Source: Solitalea lacus (GTDB lineage Bacteria; Bacteroidota; Bacteroidia; Sphingobacteriales; Sphingobacteriaceae). From it: 64,000 nt of DNA. Positions 10,809 through 18,824 of the stretch are shown here, in pieces. How positions within the stretch are numbered: the stretch's first letter is position 1; each line of letters starts with the position of its first letter. Made by a program: the position numbers and the translations under genes. The stretch lies in assembly GCF_022014595.1 (NCBI RefSeq), contig NZ_CP091740.1, positions 744,001 to 808,000 on the forward strand. Direction: 5' to 3'. Below the pieces are notes generated by a model. That model was not told the origin of the DNA, searched no databases, and worked only from the letters and a program-made list of their open reading frames with translations.

Positions 10809-10840
10809 TTGATCTTAATAGCCTTTAGGCTTTACTTTTG
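10809..10840 (+). promoter_or_regulatory. Bacteroidota-type promoter of the M20 amidohydrolase
   Basis: TTG at 10809-10811, 21-bp spacer, then TACTTTTG at 10833-10840, an exact TAnnTTTG match at the expected spacing. The amidohydrolase ATG follows 36 bases later, so the gene has its own transcript rather than depending on the SPOR gene. Confidence 0.6.
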
Positions 10841-10876
10841 AAATAAATAAATAATAACCAACTTTCTTCCCCAAAT

Positions 10877-12061
10877 ATGTTGAAGGAAAAAATACAGACC
10901 TTGGCAAAGGATATTCATCAGGAAACCATTGCCAATCGTCGTCATATACATGCGAACCCTGAGCTTTCATTTAAAGAATTCAAAACCAGTGAATTTATTG
11001 CTTCCAAATTGACTGAATGGGGTATCCCATTTGAGAAAAAAGCAGGAACTGGCCTTGTGGGGTTAATTAAGGGCGAAAAGCCTTCTGATAAAGTATTGGC
11101 ATTACGTGCTGATATGGATGCTTTACCCATTGTAGAGACCAATGAGGTGGAATACAAGTCGAAGAATGAAGGAGTTATGCATGCTTGCGGACACGATGTA
11201 CACAGTGCTTCTTTGTTAGGTACTGCCAAAATCCTTTCTCAGTTAAAGACAGAGTTTGGTGGAACTGTGAAACTGATTTTTCAACCGGGAGAAGAGTTGC
11301 TGCCCGGGGGAGCAAGTATTATGATTAAAGAAGGAGTGCTTGAAAACCCGGCACCTCAAGGCATCATTGGCCAACATGTTATGCCATTGATCGATGCCGG
11401 AAAAGTAGGTTTTCGTTCAGGGCAATACATGGCCTCAACGGATGAGTTATACATTACGGTAAAAGGCAAAGGCGGGCACGGAGCGCAACCGCATATGAAT
11501 GTTGATCCCGTGCTGATTTCGGCTCATATTATTGTTGCTCTTCAGCAGGTAATAAGTCGAATTGCCGATCCTCGGCTTCCTTCAGTATTGTCTATAGGTA
11601 AGGTCATTGCTAATGGCGCGACCAATGTGATTCCTAATGAAGTGAATATGGAAGGAACATTCCGTACACTTGATGAGAGCTGGCGGAAGGAAGCCCACAA
11701 GCGAATGAAGAAAATGGCTGAAGGTATTGCCGAAAGTATGGGCGGTAGCTGTGAGTTTACTATTGCCCATGGTTATCCTTTCTTGGTAAATGAAGAGAAG
11801 TTGACTCAAAGAGCAAGAGCAGCGGCGGAAGAATATTTAGGTAAAGAAAATGTTCTGGATCTTGATATATGGATGGCAGCAGAGGACTTTGCCTATTACT
11901 CTCAAGTTACTAATGCATGTTTTTACCGTTTAGGAACCCGAAACGAAGCAAGAGGAATCACTTCATCGGTGCATACTCCTACCTTTGATATTGATGAAAC
12001 TGCATTAGAAACGAGTACGGGGTTAATGGCTTATATGGCATTGAAGGAACTGGAAAGTTAG
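10877..12061 (+). CDS. M20-family metallo-amidohydrolase (N-acyl amino acid hydrolase type)
   Basis: Di-metal amidohydrolase of 394 residues of the M20D group (hippurate, N-acetyl-amino-acid and IAA-amide hydrolases). Metal ligands are visible: LRADMDALPI, HACGHDVH (Cys104, His106, Asp107), the catalytic Glu pair GEELLPGG (E139/E140), and the lid/dimerisation domain with GKGGHGAQPH. It cleaves an acyl group from an amino acid or a dipeptide bond; which substrate is used cannot be told from motifs. No signal peptide, so cytoplasmic. It is transcribed from its own promoter and ends in a hairpin terminator. Confidence 0.9.
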   Translation: MLKEKIQTLAKDIHQETIANRRHIHANPELSFKEFKTSEFIASKLTEWGIPFEKKAGTGLVGLIKGEKPSDKVLALRADMDALPIVETNEVEYKSKNEGVMHACGHDVHSASLLGTAKILSQLKTEFGGTVKLIFQPGEELLPGGASIMIKEGVLENPAPQGIIGQHVMPLIDAGKVGFRSGQYMASTDELYITVKGKGGHGAQPHMNVDPVLISAHIIVALQQVISRIADPRLPSVLSIGKVIANGATNVIPNEVNMEGTFRTLDESWRKEAHKRMKKMAEGIAESMGGSCEFTIAHGYPFLVNEEKLTQRARAAAEEYLGKENVLDLDIWMAAEDFAYYSQVTNACFYRLGTRNEARGITSSVHTPTFDIDETALETSTGLMAYMALKELES

Positions 12062-12085
12062 TATTCCTAAAAAAATTTAAGGAAG

Positions 12086-12125
12086 GAAAAGGAATAAGCG
12101 TTGATTCTTATTCCTTTTCTTTTTG
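12086..12125 (+). terminator. Intrinsic terminator of the M20 amidohydrolase gene
   Basis: 13-bp inverted repeat gaaaaggaataag (12086-12098) and cttattccttttc (12107-12119) with an 8-base loop, then tttttgt. Confidence 0.8.
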
Positions 12126-12176
12126 TATAAAAGGGCAATTAAACCTAATTTGTGTTTAAGACATGCTTGAGAACAA

Positions 12177-14768
12177 ATGCCTTTGCAAAAGTTTCACAAC
12201 CAATTTTTGGCCTTTTTAAGAAGAATACACTGGAAAGAGCTTGTTGCTATCTTATTCATTTTATTAGGTGTTTATTTCTTTCGCCAAGAGCGGCACGAGC
12301 TACGTTCTCTATCCCTGTTTATAAAAAAAGCCGATCAATATTGGATCTCTGTTGGGGTAATCCTTACCGCGGTATACATCTTTCTTCAATCGGGTTTGCT
12401 TTTATACTGTTTTAAGGCGGTGAAAGCAGATTTGCCATGGCCTGCTAGCATTCTCCTTTTCTTAAAGCAAAATTTCATTAGTATTTTTCTTCCCGGAGGA
12501 GGTGTTACTACTTTTGCCTACCTTCCTGCAATGCTCCGGAAAGAGCGTATTGAGCGGCATAAAATATACCTTGCCGGCGGATTGCAAGGCTTTATTGGAA
12601 TCTTTACCGTTATTTTGGTGGGTCTTCCGGTTATCTTTTATGCCTTACTAACCCATCAAGCTGTTGTAAGTGAAACAAACATTTTTGTTGGAACGGCTGC
12701 CTTAAGCCTTTTGCTAATTCTACTATTTTTAACATTTAGGCGAAGAGGGAAAATACAGAATTTCCTGATGAAAGTTTTTCCAAAGGCGGAAACGTTTTTA
12801 GAAGAAATTCTAATCATCGAACTTTCCGCATCTAAGCTAATCGTTGCTACTTTGTTTTCAGTTTTGGTAGAATTTTGTGGCATTGTTCATTTATATATTG
12901 CCATGTTGGCAAGTGGGACCGATGCCTCATGGGAAGCCGCATTTACCGCCTATATTGTTTCAACACTATTTCTAATTTTTTCCCCTTTATTGAAAGGGTT
13001 AGGTGCTGTTGAATTATCCATTTCTTACATACTAAAATTATACGGTTATAATACATTACAAGCTGTCGAAATAGCCTTGCTCTATCGTTTACTTGAGTTT
13101 TGGCTGCCTTTAGTAGCGGGTATCATTGCCTGGGCATGGAAAGGGAAGAATCTCTTTTTGAGGCTAGCTCCTCCTTTATTAATCTTCCTCTTGGGAACGG
13201 TAAATATATTTTCAGTACTTACCCCTCCAATTGCCTCCCGGTTACATTTGCTGAAAGAGTACATTCCATTGGAATCTATTCATGCATCAAATTGGCTGGT
13301 AATCTTACTGGGCTTAGTTCTTATCGTTACGGCAGCCTTTCTTATTAGAGGATTAAAAGGAGCCTGGTGGCTGGCAATTGCTGTTTCTGCTCTTTCTTTG
13401 ATAGGGCATCTTACAAAGGCACTTGACTATGAGGAGGCTACTTTATCCTTATTTGTAATCATTGTATTGTATTCGTCCCGTAAACAATATCGTTTAAGGA
13501 GTGATCCTCGCTTTATAAACATCGGCACCGTAACTGGTATCGCCACATTAATTACAGTTCTAATTTTTGGTTCGATTGGGTTTTATTGGTTGGATGAAAA
13601 ACATTTTGGTCTCGATTTCAGCCTTTGGCAATCGATTCGCTATGCATTTACTAATTTTTTGTTGATACAAAATGACTTGCAACCCATCACTCATTTTGGA
13701 ACAGAGTTTATAATGTCGATCAGAGTTTTAGGAATTGGAGCCTGGGCTTTTTTTCTCTATACTGTATTTCGGCCCTATCTTTCTGCGACATTTTTTAAAT
13801 CCCAAGACTATGAAAAAGCCTTTTTTTGGATAAATCAATATGGTTCATCTCCTGTAGATTATTTTAAAGCTGATGCTGACAAATTGTTGTTTTTCTCCAA
13901 TGAAAATGAAGGCTTTATTGCTTATAGAGTTGCCAACGGTTTTGCAATTGTATTGGAAGAGCCTGTTTGTTTAGAAGAACATAAGCTTAAGTTTCTGATT
14001 GAGTTTGACCAGTTCTGTATTAAAGAAGGATTAAAGCCTGCTTTTTACAGGATTGATGAGGAGAGTTTATACCATTTCTCTACGTTGAAAAAAAAGAAAC
14101 TGCTTATTGGACAGGAGGCGGTGATGGATATTAACAGTTTTAGCTTGGAAGGAAAACAAAACAAAGCGCTGCGCAACTCATTGAATAGTTTGCAAAAAAA
14201 AGGATATCAGACCCGGGTCCACAAAGCACCACATACGAGGCAATTCATTAATGAATTAAAAGCAGTATCTGATGAATGGCTCAAGGCCTATGATAAAATT
14301 GAAATTACTTTTTCCCAAGGTATGTTCAATCCATCCTTAATTAGCCAACAGGAGGTGATTGCGGTTCACGATGAAGCAAACAAAACAGTAGCTTTTTTGA
14401 CCATCATCCCGGATTACACTCCTGATGAATGCACATACGATTTAATTCGTAAAACGGCGGATGCGCCCGGAGGATGTATGGATGCATTGATCATAAAATT
14501 AACCGAATACGCGAAAGAAAGTGGTTCCCATTACCTGAACCTTGGCCTGGTGCCCATGTCGGGTATTGACCAGCCGGAAAGCACAGCAGAGCGGTTGGTA
14601 AAATACGCCTATGAAAAAATCAGCAGATTCAAACACTACCAAGGTCTGCGAGAATTTAAAGAGAAATATGCGTCGCAATGGCTTAATAAATATCTCATCT
14701 ATGAAAATGATTTTGACTTGGTACAACTTCCTGCTGCATTACGGAAGGTTATGGAACCGGCTTCCTAG
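12177..14768 (+). CDS. MprF-like membrane protein: lipid flippase plus aminoacyl-phospholipid synthase domains
   Basis: Integral membrane protein of 863 residues. About the first 530 residues hold many hydrophobic segments of the MprF flippase/UPF0104 type (early FLPGGGVTTFAYLP); about 540-850 is a cytoplasmic DUF2156 GNAT-like domain (EGFIAYRVANGFAIVLEEP, later TPDECTYDLIRKTADAPGG). In Firmicutes MprF transfers lysine or alanine from tRNA to phosphatidylglycerol and flips the product, lowering surface charge and giving resistance to cationic peptides. In a Bacteroidota host the acceptor lipid and amino acid are uncertain. A 235-residue overlap of hydrophobic segments elsewhere was not seen, so it is a single fusion and not two genes. 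It converges on lutC. Confidence 0.8.
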   Translation: MPLQKFHNQFLAFLRRIHWKELVAILFILLGVYFFRQERHELRSLSLFIKKADQYWISVGVILTAVYIFLQSGLLLYCFKAVKADLPWPASILLFLKQNFISIFLPGGGVTTFAYLPAMLRKERIERHKIYLAGGLQGFIGIFTVILVGLPVIFYALLTHQAVVSETNIFVGTAALSLLLILLFLTFRRRGKIQNFLMKVFPKAETFLEEILIIELSASKLIVATLFSVLVEFCGIVHLYIAMLASGTDASWEAAFTAYIVSTLFLIFSPLLKGLGAVELSISYILKLYGYNTLQAVEIALLYRLLEFWLPLVAGIIAWAWKGKNLFLRLAPPLLIFLLGTVNIFSVLTPPIASRLHLLKEYIPLESIHASNWLVILLGLVLIVTAAFLIRGLKGAWWLAIAVSALSLIGHLTKALDYEEATLSLFVIIVLYSSRKQYRLRSDPRFINIGTVTGIATLITVLIFGSIGFYWLDEKHFGLDFSLWQSIRYAFTNFLLIQNDLQPITHFGTEFIMSIRVLGIGAWAFFLYTVFRPYLSATFFKSQDYEKAFFWINQYGSSPVDYFKADADKLLFFSNENEGFIAYRVANGFAIVLEEPVCLEEHKLKFLIEFDQFCIKEGLKPAFYRIDEESLYHFSTLKKKKLLIGQEAVMDINSFSLEGKQNKALRNSLNSLQKKGYQTRVHKAPHTRQFINELKAVSDEWLKAYDKIEITFSQGMFNPSLISQQEVIAVHDEANKTVAFLTIIPDYTPDECTYDLIRKTADAPGGCMDALIIKLTEYAKESGSHYLNLGLVPMSGIDQPESTAERLVKYAYEKISRFKHYQGLREFKEKYASQWLNKYLIYENDFDLVQLPAALRKVMEPAS

Positions 14769-14802
14769 GTGTGATGATTCCCGTTTGGTTTCCTTGTTTG
14801 AC

Positions 14803-15372
14803 TTAATTAGTCAGTATTACCGTCAAGCTTCTGGCGCCATGAGCTCCAATTACTAACGATTGCTCGATGTCTGCAGTTTTTGACGGACCTGAAATGAAAA
14901 CACCATAGTTAATCTCTGCCACTTTTTCATATGCATAGTGCATATTAGCAACGATATTTTCTTTCTTTAGTACCAATAGGAGATGTTGTGTTATAAATGG
15001 AAGTGCCCTGTGAAGCATGTTTTTCTCCGGTAGCCATACTGCTCCATTCTCGGCTACACCAATTACTCCTTCCAAAATCGCAAGATCTATTTTCTCCAAA
15101 AGGTAATGAGGACAGTCTTCGTTTACATCAATAGTTGAATAAACTATTGATGACGCTATTTTGTGAGTATCAGAAAACCGGCTTTGTACAAATTCATTGA
15201 TTTCTGACAGGGTGCTCAATTCAATTACTGAACCTCCAACCAGTTCTACCATCCTGCTAAAGGTTTCTATTGCATTCTGTTCTTCCTCTAAAAATAAGGG
15301 AATCTTAGGAAGTTCAACTGCTGAAGGCTTGTTTTGTATAATCGCGTTCTTGATCTTATCTCTTGCACTCAT
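14803..15372 (-). CDS. lutC: LUD-domain lactate utilisation protein C
   Basis: Third gene of the lutABC operon, 189 residues, made almost entirely of an LUD domain (IASSIVYSTIDVNEDCPHY, then AILEGVIGVAENGAVWLPE and a C-terminal ISGPSKTADIEQ segment). LutC belongs to the iron-sulphur lactate oxidase complex that converts L-lactate to pyruvate in bacteria lacking LldD-type enzymes; SKTADIE is a family hallmark. It begins 3 bases after the lutB stop codon, so translation is probably coupled. Confidence 0.92.
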   Translation of the reverse strand: MSARDKIKNAIIQNKPSAVELPKIPLFLEEEQNAIETFSRMVELVGGSVIELSTLSEINEFVQSRFSDTHKIASSIVYSTIDVNEDCPHYLLEKIDLAILEGVIGVAENGAVWLPEKNMLHRALPFITQHLLLVLKKENIVANMHYAYEKVAEINYGVFISGPSKTADIEQSLVIGAHGARSLTVILTN

Positions 15373-15375
15373 GGT

Positions 15376-16746
15376 TTAATTTTTTTGCCTGTTTTTACTG
15401 TACCATTCACGGAAACTTTCTTGTGGTGTTTTTGGTAACTCCCTGGCTTTTGCCCAAGGATTGATCATTTTGTTATGGGTGATAAAATGAGGGGTCCATT
15501 TAAGTACTTGTCGTCCCATAGCTCCAATGAAAGAAAATAACCTGGCTGAAGCAAGCACCTTTGCCATTCCTTTCATGGTCCATTTTTTCATAACAGGTAA
15601 AGAGTTTGCTTCTCCGATCTCTTGTCGCCATTTGTATAACTGCTCATGAATATTAATTTTTACAGGACATACATTTGTGCAGCTTCCGCATAAAGTTGAT
15701 GCAAAGGGTAATGAACTGTATTTCTTTAAATCAAGGTTGGGAGCGAGAATGGAACCTATTGGCCCAGGAACTGTAAAATCATAACTATGTCCGCCACTAC
15801 GACGATAGACTGGACACGTATTCATACAAGCACCACAACGAATGCACTTGAGTGAATTATAAAAATCCTTTCTTCCCAATTGCTGAGTACGCCCATTATC
15901 AACAATTATTATATGCATTTCAGCACCCGAGCGAGGTTTGGTAAAGTGCGATGTATATGTAGTAACTGGTTGTCCGGTAGCACTCCTTGCCAATAGACGA
16001 GTAAATACCGACAGGTCTTTAAAGCGTGGAATGATTTTTTCAATACCCATACAAGCAATATGCACCTTAGCCAGGTTAACCCCTAAGTCGGCATTTCCTT
16101 CATTGGTACACACAACCACACTTCCGGTTTCGGCAATTGCAAAATTAACTCCAGTGAGTGCCGCATCCGCTTTCAGGAATTTTTCACGTAAATGCTGGCG
16201 TGCCGCTTGAGTCAGCCGTTGTGGATCTTTTTCTCCTTTTGGTGTATGCAAATGCTGATGAAAGGTTTTGCCAACATCCTCTTTTTTTAGGTGAATTGCA
16301 GGTAGAACAATATGGCTAGGTGATTCACCACGCAGTTGAATGATGCGTTCCCCTAAATCTGTATCGACTACTTCAATGCCATTTTTCTCCAAAAATGGAT
16401 TAAGATGACATTCTTCAGTAAGCATCGATTTGCTTTTGACAATTTTTTGAGCTTTGTGTTGTTGCAATATACCTAAGACAATGTCATTATGCGCTTTTGC
16501 ATCGGCAGCCCAATGTACCTTTACGCCATTCCTATTGGCATTCTGCTCAAACGCTGTTAGGTAATCATTCAGCTTACTTAAAGTATGTTCTTTTATTTGG
16601 GAAGCAAGCTCTCTTAGTAGCTGAAAATCAGGAATATTGTATACGGACTTGTCTCTTTTTTGCCTTACAAACCATAGTGTTTCATCATGCCACGAGGTAC
16701 GGTCAATGTCTTTATTGAATATAGCTGCCTGTTTTGAGTGATTCAT
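15376..16746 (-). CDS. lutB: Lactate utilisation iron-sulphur protein B
   Basis: Iron-sulphur subunit of the LutABC lactate oxidase, 456 residues. An N-terminal LUD domain (to about 300) includes ITETGSVV-like sequence FAIAETGSVVVCTNEGNADL. Two ferredoxin-type 4Fe-4S motifs follow, CIRCGACMNTCP and CGSCTNVCP, as in LutB/YkgF, and a C-terminal DUF3390-like tail. Its ATG overlaps the lutA stop codon by 4 bases (ATGA), so the subunits are made in step. Electrons probably go to the menaquinone pool, which fits the mqn genes found elsewhere in this window. Confidence 0.95.
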   Translation of the reverse strand: MNHSKQAAIFNKDIDRTSWHDETLWFVRQKRDKSVYNIPDFQLLRELASQIKEHTLSKLNDYLTAFEQNANRNGVKVHWAADAKAHNDIVLGILQQHKAQKIVKSKSMLTEECHLNPFLEKNGIEVVDTDLGERIIQLRGESPSHIVLPAIHLKKEDVGKTFHQHLHTPKGEKDPQRLTQAARQHLREKFLKADAALTGVNFAIAETGSVVVCTNEGNADLGVNLAKVHIACMGIEKIIPRFKDLSVFTRLLARSATGQPVTTYTSHFTKPRSGAEMHIIIVDNGRTQQLGRKDFYNSLKCIRCGACMNTCPVYRRSGGHSYDFTVPGPIGSILAPNLDLKKYSSLPFASTLCGSCTNVCPVKINIHEQLYKWRQEIGEANSLPVMKKWTMKGMAKVLASARLFSFIGAMGRQVLKWTPHFITHNKMINPWAKARELPKTPQESFREWYSKNRQKN

Positions 16747-17483
16747 GGTCGATTTCCATTTAAAATTTCAGCAATGTGCATCACTTTCATTGGTAGTTTC
16801 TCTCTTCTGACAATGCCTTCCAGGTGCATAAGACAGCTCATGTCAGCACCGGTTAAAATCTGCGTTCCATTTGTCAAATGATCGTTTACCCTGTCAAGAC
16901 CCATTCGGGCCGAAACAGCTTCTTCACTTACACAAAATGAACCACCAAATCCACAACATTCATCATTTCTATTTAAGGTGGTGAGTTGAATGCCTTCAAT
17001 CGTTTTTAATAGTCTCCAGGCGTTTCCATCTTTTTCAGGTGTAATTTCTGATGCAGTTGCATTCATCAGTCCACGTTGGCCATGGCAACTTAAGTGCATA
17101 CCAACTTTATAGGGAAACGTAACGGGAATTTCTTTGACATTCAACACATCAGTAATAAACGAAACGAGCTCAATGGTGTTGCTGCGCACTTCATTAACTT
17201 CAGTTGTTTGCTCGATAATGTTATAATGTTTTTTTACATGATAGGCACAGCTGCCAGATGGAGTTACAACATAATCGTATCCTGAAAATGTTTTTACAAA
17301 ATGATGGTAAACAGGAATTGAGTCTTTTTCGAATCCTGTATTTGCCATGGGCTGACCGCAACAGGTTTGTTGTGGAGGGAAATCAACATCAACGCCTAGC
17401 TTTTCCAATAGTTGTAAGGTGGCAATTCCTACATTTGGATAGAATTGATCAATATAGCAAGGAACAAATAAGGCTACTCTCAT
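16743..17483 (-). CDS. lutA: Lactate utilisation CCG-domain iron-sulphur protein A
   Basis: First gene of lutABC, 246 residues from the chosen start. Two cysteine-rich CCG domains are seen: FVPCYIDQFYPNVG with CCGQPMANTG in the N-terminal half and HLSCHGQRGL with CCGFGGSFCV in the C-terminal half, as in LutA/GlpC/HdrB proteins that hold a non-cubane or 4Fe-4S cluster. The frame is open to an ATG at 17501, but MRVALFVPCY at 17483 matches the usual family start and is used here. An operator-like palindrome lies 60 bases upstream. Confidence 0.94.
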   Translation of the reverse strand: MRVALFVPCYIDQFYPNVGIATLQLLEKLGVDVDFPPQQTCCGQPMANTGFEKDSIPVYHHFVKTFSGYDYVVTPSGSCAYHVKKHYNIIEQTTEVNEVRSNTIELVSFITDVLNVKEIPVTFPYKVGMHLSCHGQRGLMNATASEITPEKDGNAWRLLKTIEGIQLTTLNRNDECCGFGGSFCVSEEAVSARMGLDRVNDHLTNGTQILTGADMSCLMHLEGIVRREKLPMKVMHIAEILNGNRP

Positions 17484-17543
17484 CTTCTCGTGTATTATCA
17501 TTTTGGCATAATATCAGACGAAAATTCATCATGCATATCAAAA

Positions 17544-17563
17544 TTGTTTAATGAATTAAACAA
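17544..17563. promoter_or_regulatory. 20-bp palindrome upstream of lutABC, probable operator
   Basis: Perfect inverted repeat TTGTTTAA-TGAA-TTAAACAA, 8-bp arms and 4-bp spacer. Read on the minus strand it is followed directly by AATTTTG, which resembles the Bacteroidota -7 box, so a bound repressor would block the lut promoter. TTGT...ACAA ends recall GntR/FadR-type operators of lactate regulators (LutR, LldR). No such regulator gene is adjacent. The remaining bases 17564-17731 show no gene. Confidence 0.5.
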
Positions 17564-17731
17564 AGTGCCTTACTTAACAAACTTTGGACAACAAATAAAA
17601 AGGATTTCGTTAAGAATCTATTTCAGCAAATTGACCAAGAATTAAGCAATATTACCATTGATCATTGATGATTTAAGTAATTTAAACTGAAGAGGTATGG
17701 GAAGTGATTTCAAAGGGATAGAGAAGGAAAT

Positions 17732-17765
17732 CCGCTTCTGCCTTTTTAAGGAACGGCAGAAGCGG
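17732..17765 (-). terminator. Intrinsic terminator of the FGE-alcohol dehydrogenase operon
   Basis: Perfect 11-bp inverted repeat ccgcttctgcc (17732-17742) and ggcagaagcgg (17755-17765), 12-base loop, placed 6 bases after the alcohol dehydrogenase stop codon on the minus strand; a modestly U-rich atttcc follows. Confidence 0.7.
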
Positions 17766-17771
17766 TATACA

Positions 17772-18815
17772 TTAGAGTGTAGCCATATCAATCACAAATC
17801 GATAATGCACATCTCCTTTTATCATTCGTTCATATGCTTCATTGATTTGGTTCATGGAAATGACTTCAACATCTGACATGATATTATGTTCTGCGCAATA
17901 ATCCAGCATTTCTTGTGTCTCCTGAATTCCACCTATAAGAGAACCAGCAAGCCTTCTGCGTTTTGCAATAAGATTAAAGGTTTGTATTATGGGGGCTTCT
18001 GGCGGGACACCTAGCAATACCATAGTTCCGTTTAATCTTAGCAGATTTAGATATACATTCAGATCGTGTTGAGCTGAAACTGTGTCAATAATAATGTCAA
18101 AATAGTTGGTTACTTCGGCCAGGGCATCAGGGTTTTTAGTGACCACAAATTTATGAGCTCCCAATGCCAGTGCATCTTTTTCTTTGGATGCCGAAGTACT
18201 TAAAACGGTAACTTCTGCACCCATAGAAGCTGCCAGCTTAACGGCCATATGACCTAAACCTCCCAAGCCCATAACACCAACTTTATCGCCTTTGCCAACT
18301 TTCCATTCTTTTAAAGGAGAGTAGGTGGTGATTCCTGCACATAACAAAGGAGCAACCCGTTTTAAATCCAGCTTTTCTGAAATTTTAAGAACGAAACTTT
18401 CATCAACAACAATCATGTTTGAATAGCCACCATAAGTAGGAGTTTTCATGTCCATTTCTAAACTGTTGTAGGTTCCAACCCAGTGGACTTCGCAATATTG
18501 TTCATAGCCTTGAACACAACTGCTGCAGGTACGGCAAGAGTCAACCAGACAGCCAACACCGGCAAGATCTCCGGCTTTGAACTTCGTTACCTTTTCACCT
18601 ACTTTAGTAACCTTACCCACAATCTCATGACCCGGAACCATTGGGAAGATAGCCCCGCCCCATTCATCGCGTACCTGATGGATGTCGGAATGACAAACAC
18701 CACAGTATAAAATTTCGATCTGAACATCAAATGGGCCGGTTTCTCTTCTTTCAAAGTTAAATGGCGCAAGAGGCGCCTTAGCCTGTGCGGCTGCATAACC
18801 CTTAACTTGTATCAT
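17772..18815 (-). CDS. Zinc-dependent NAD(P) alcohol dehydrogenase, cinnamyl-alcohol-dehydrogenase type
   Basis: Medium-chain dehydrogenase of 347 residues. The catalytic zinc site is visible (CGVCHSDIHQVRDEWG, then PGHEIVGKV), the structural zinc lobe has spaced cysteines (CLVDSCRTCSSCVQGYEQYC), and the nucleotide fold has GVMGLGGLGHMAVKLA. This places it with CAD/YahK-type aldehyde reductases, which usually reduce a broad range of aldehydes with NADPH. Its ATG is 9 bases after the stop codon of the FGE-like gene, so the two are co-transcribed, although no functional link is known. A hairpin terminator follows. Confidence 0.93.
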   Translation of the reverse strand: MIQVKGYAAAQAKAPLAPFNFERRETGPFDVQIEILYCGVCHSDIHQVRDEWGGAIFPMVPGHEIVGKVTKVGEKVTKFKAGDLAGVGCLVDSCRTCSSCVQGYEQYCEVHWVGTYNSLEMDMKTPTYGGYSNMIVVDESFVLKISEKLDLKRVAPLLCAGITTYSPLKEWKVGKGDKVGVMGLGGLGHMAVKLAASMGAEVTVLSTSASKEKDALALGAHKFVVTKNPDALAEVTNYFDIIIDTVSAQHDLNVYLNLLRLNGTMVLLGVPPEAPIIQTFNLIAKRRRLAGSLIGGIQETQEMLDYCAEHNIMSDVEVISMNQINEAYERMIKGDVHYRFVIDMATL

Positions 18816-18824
18816 ATAGCGTAA

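Noticed and set aside
10819-10830. Short hairpin agcc-ttta-ggct after the SPOR gene
   Set aside because: Too weak a stem for a terminator, and it lies between the -33 and -7 boxes of the next gene.
12152-12415. 87-codon plus-strand frame overlapping the start of the MprF-like gene
   Set aside because: It is another frame of the same DNA; the longer frame encodes a clear membrane protein.
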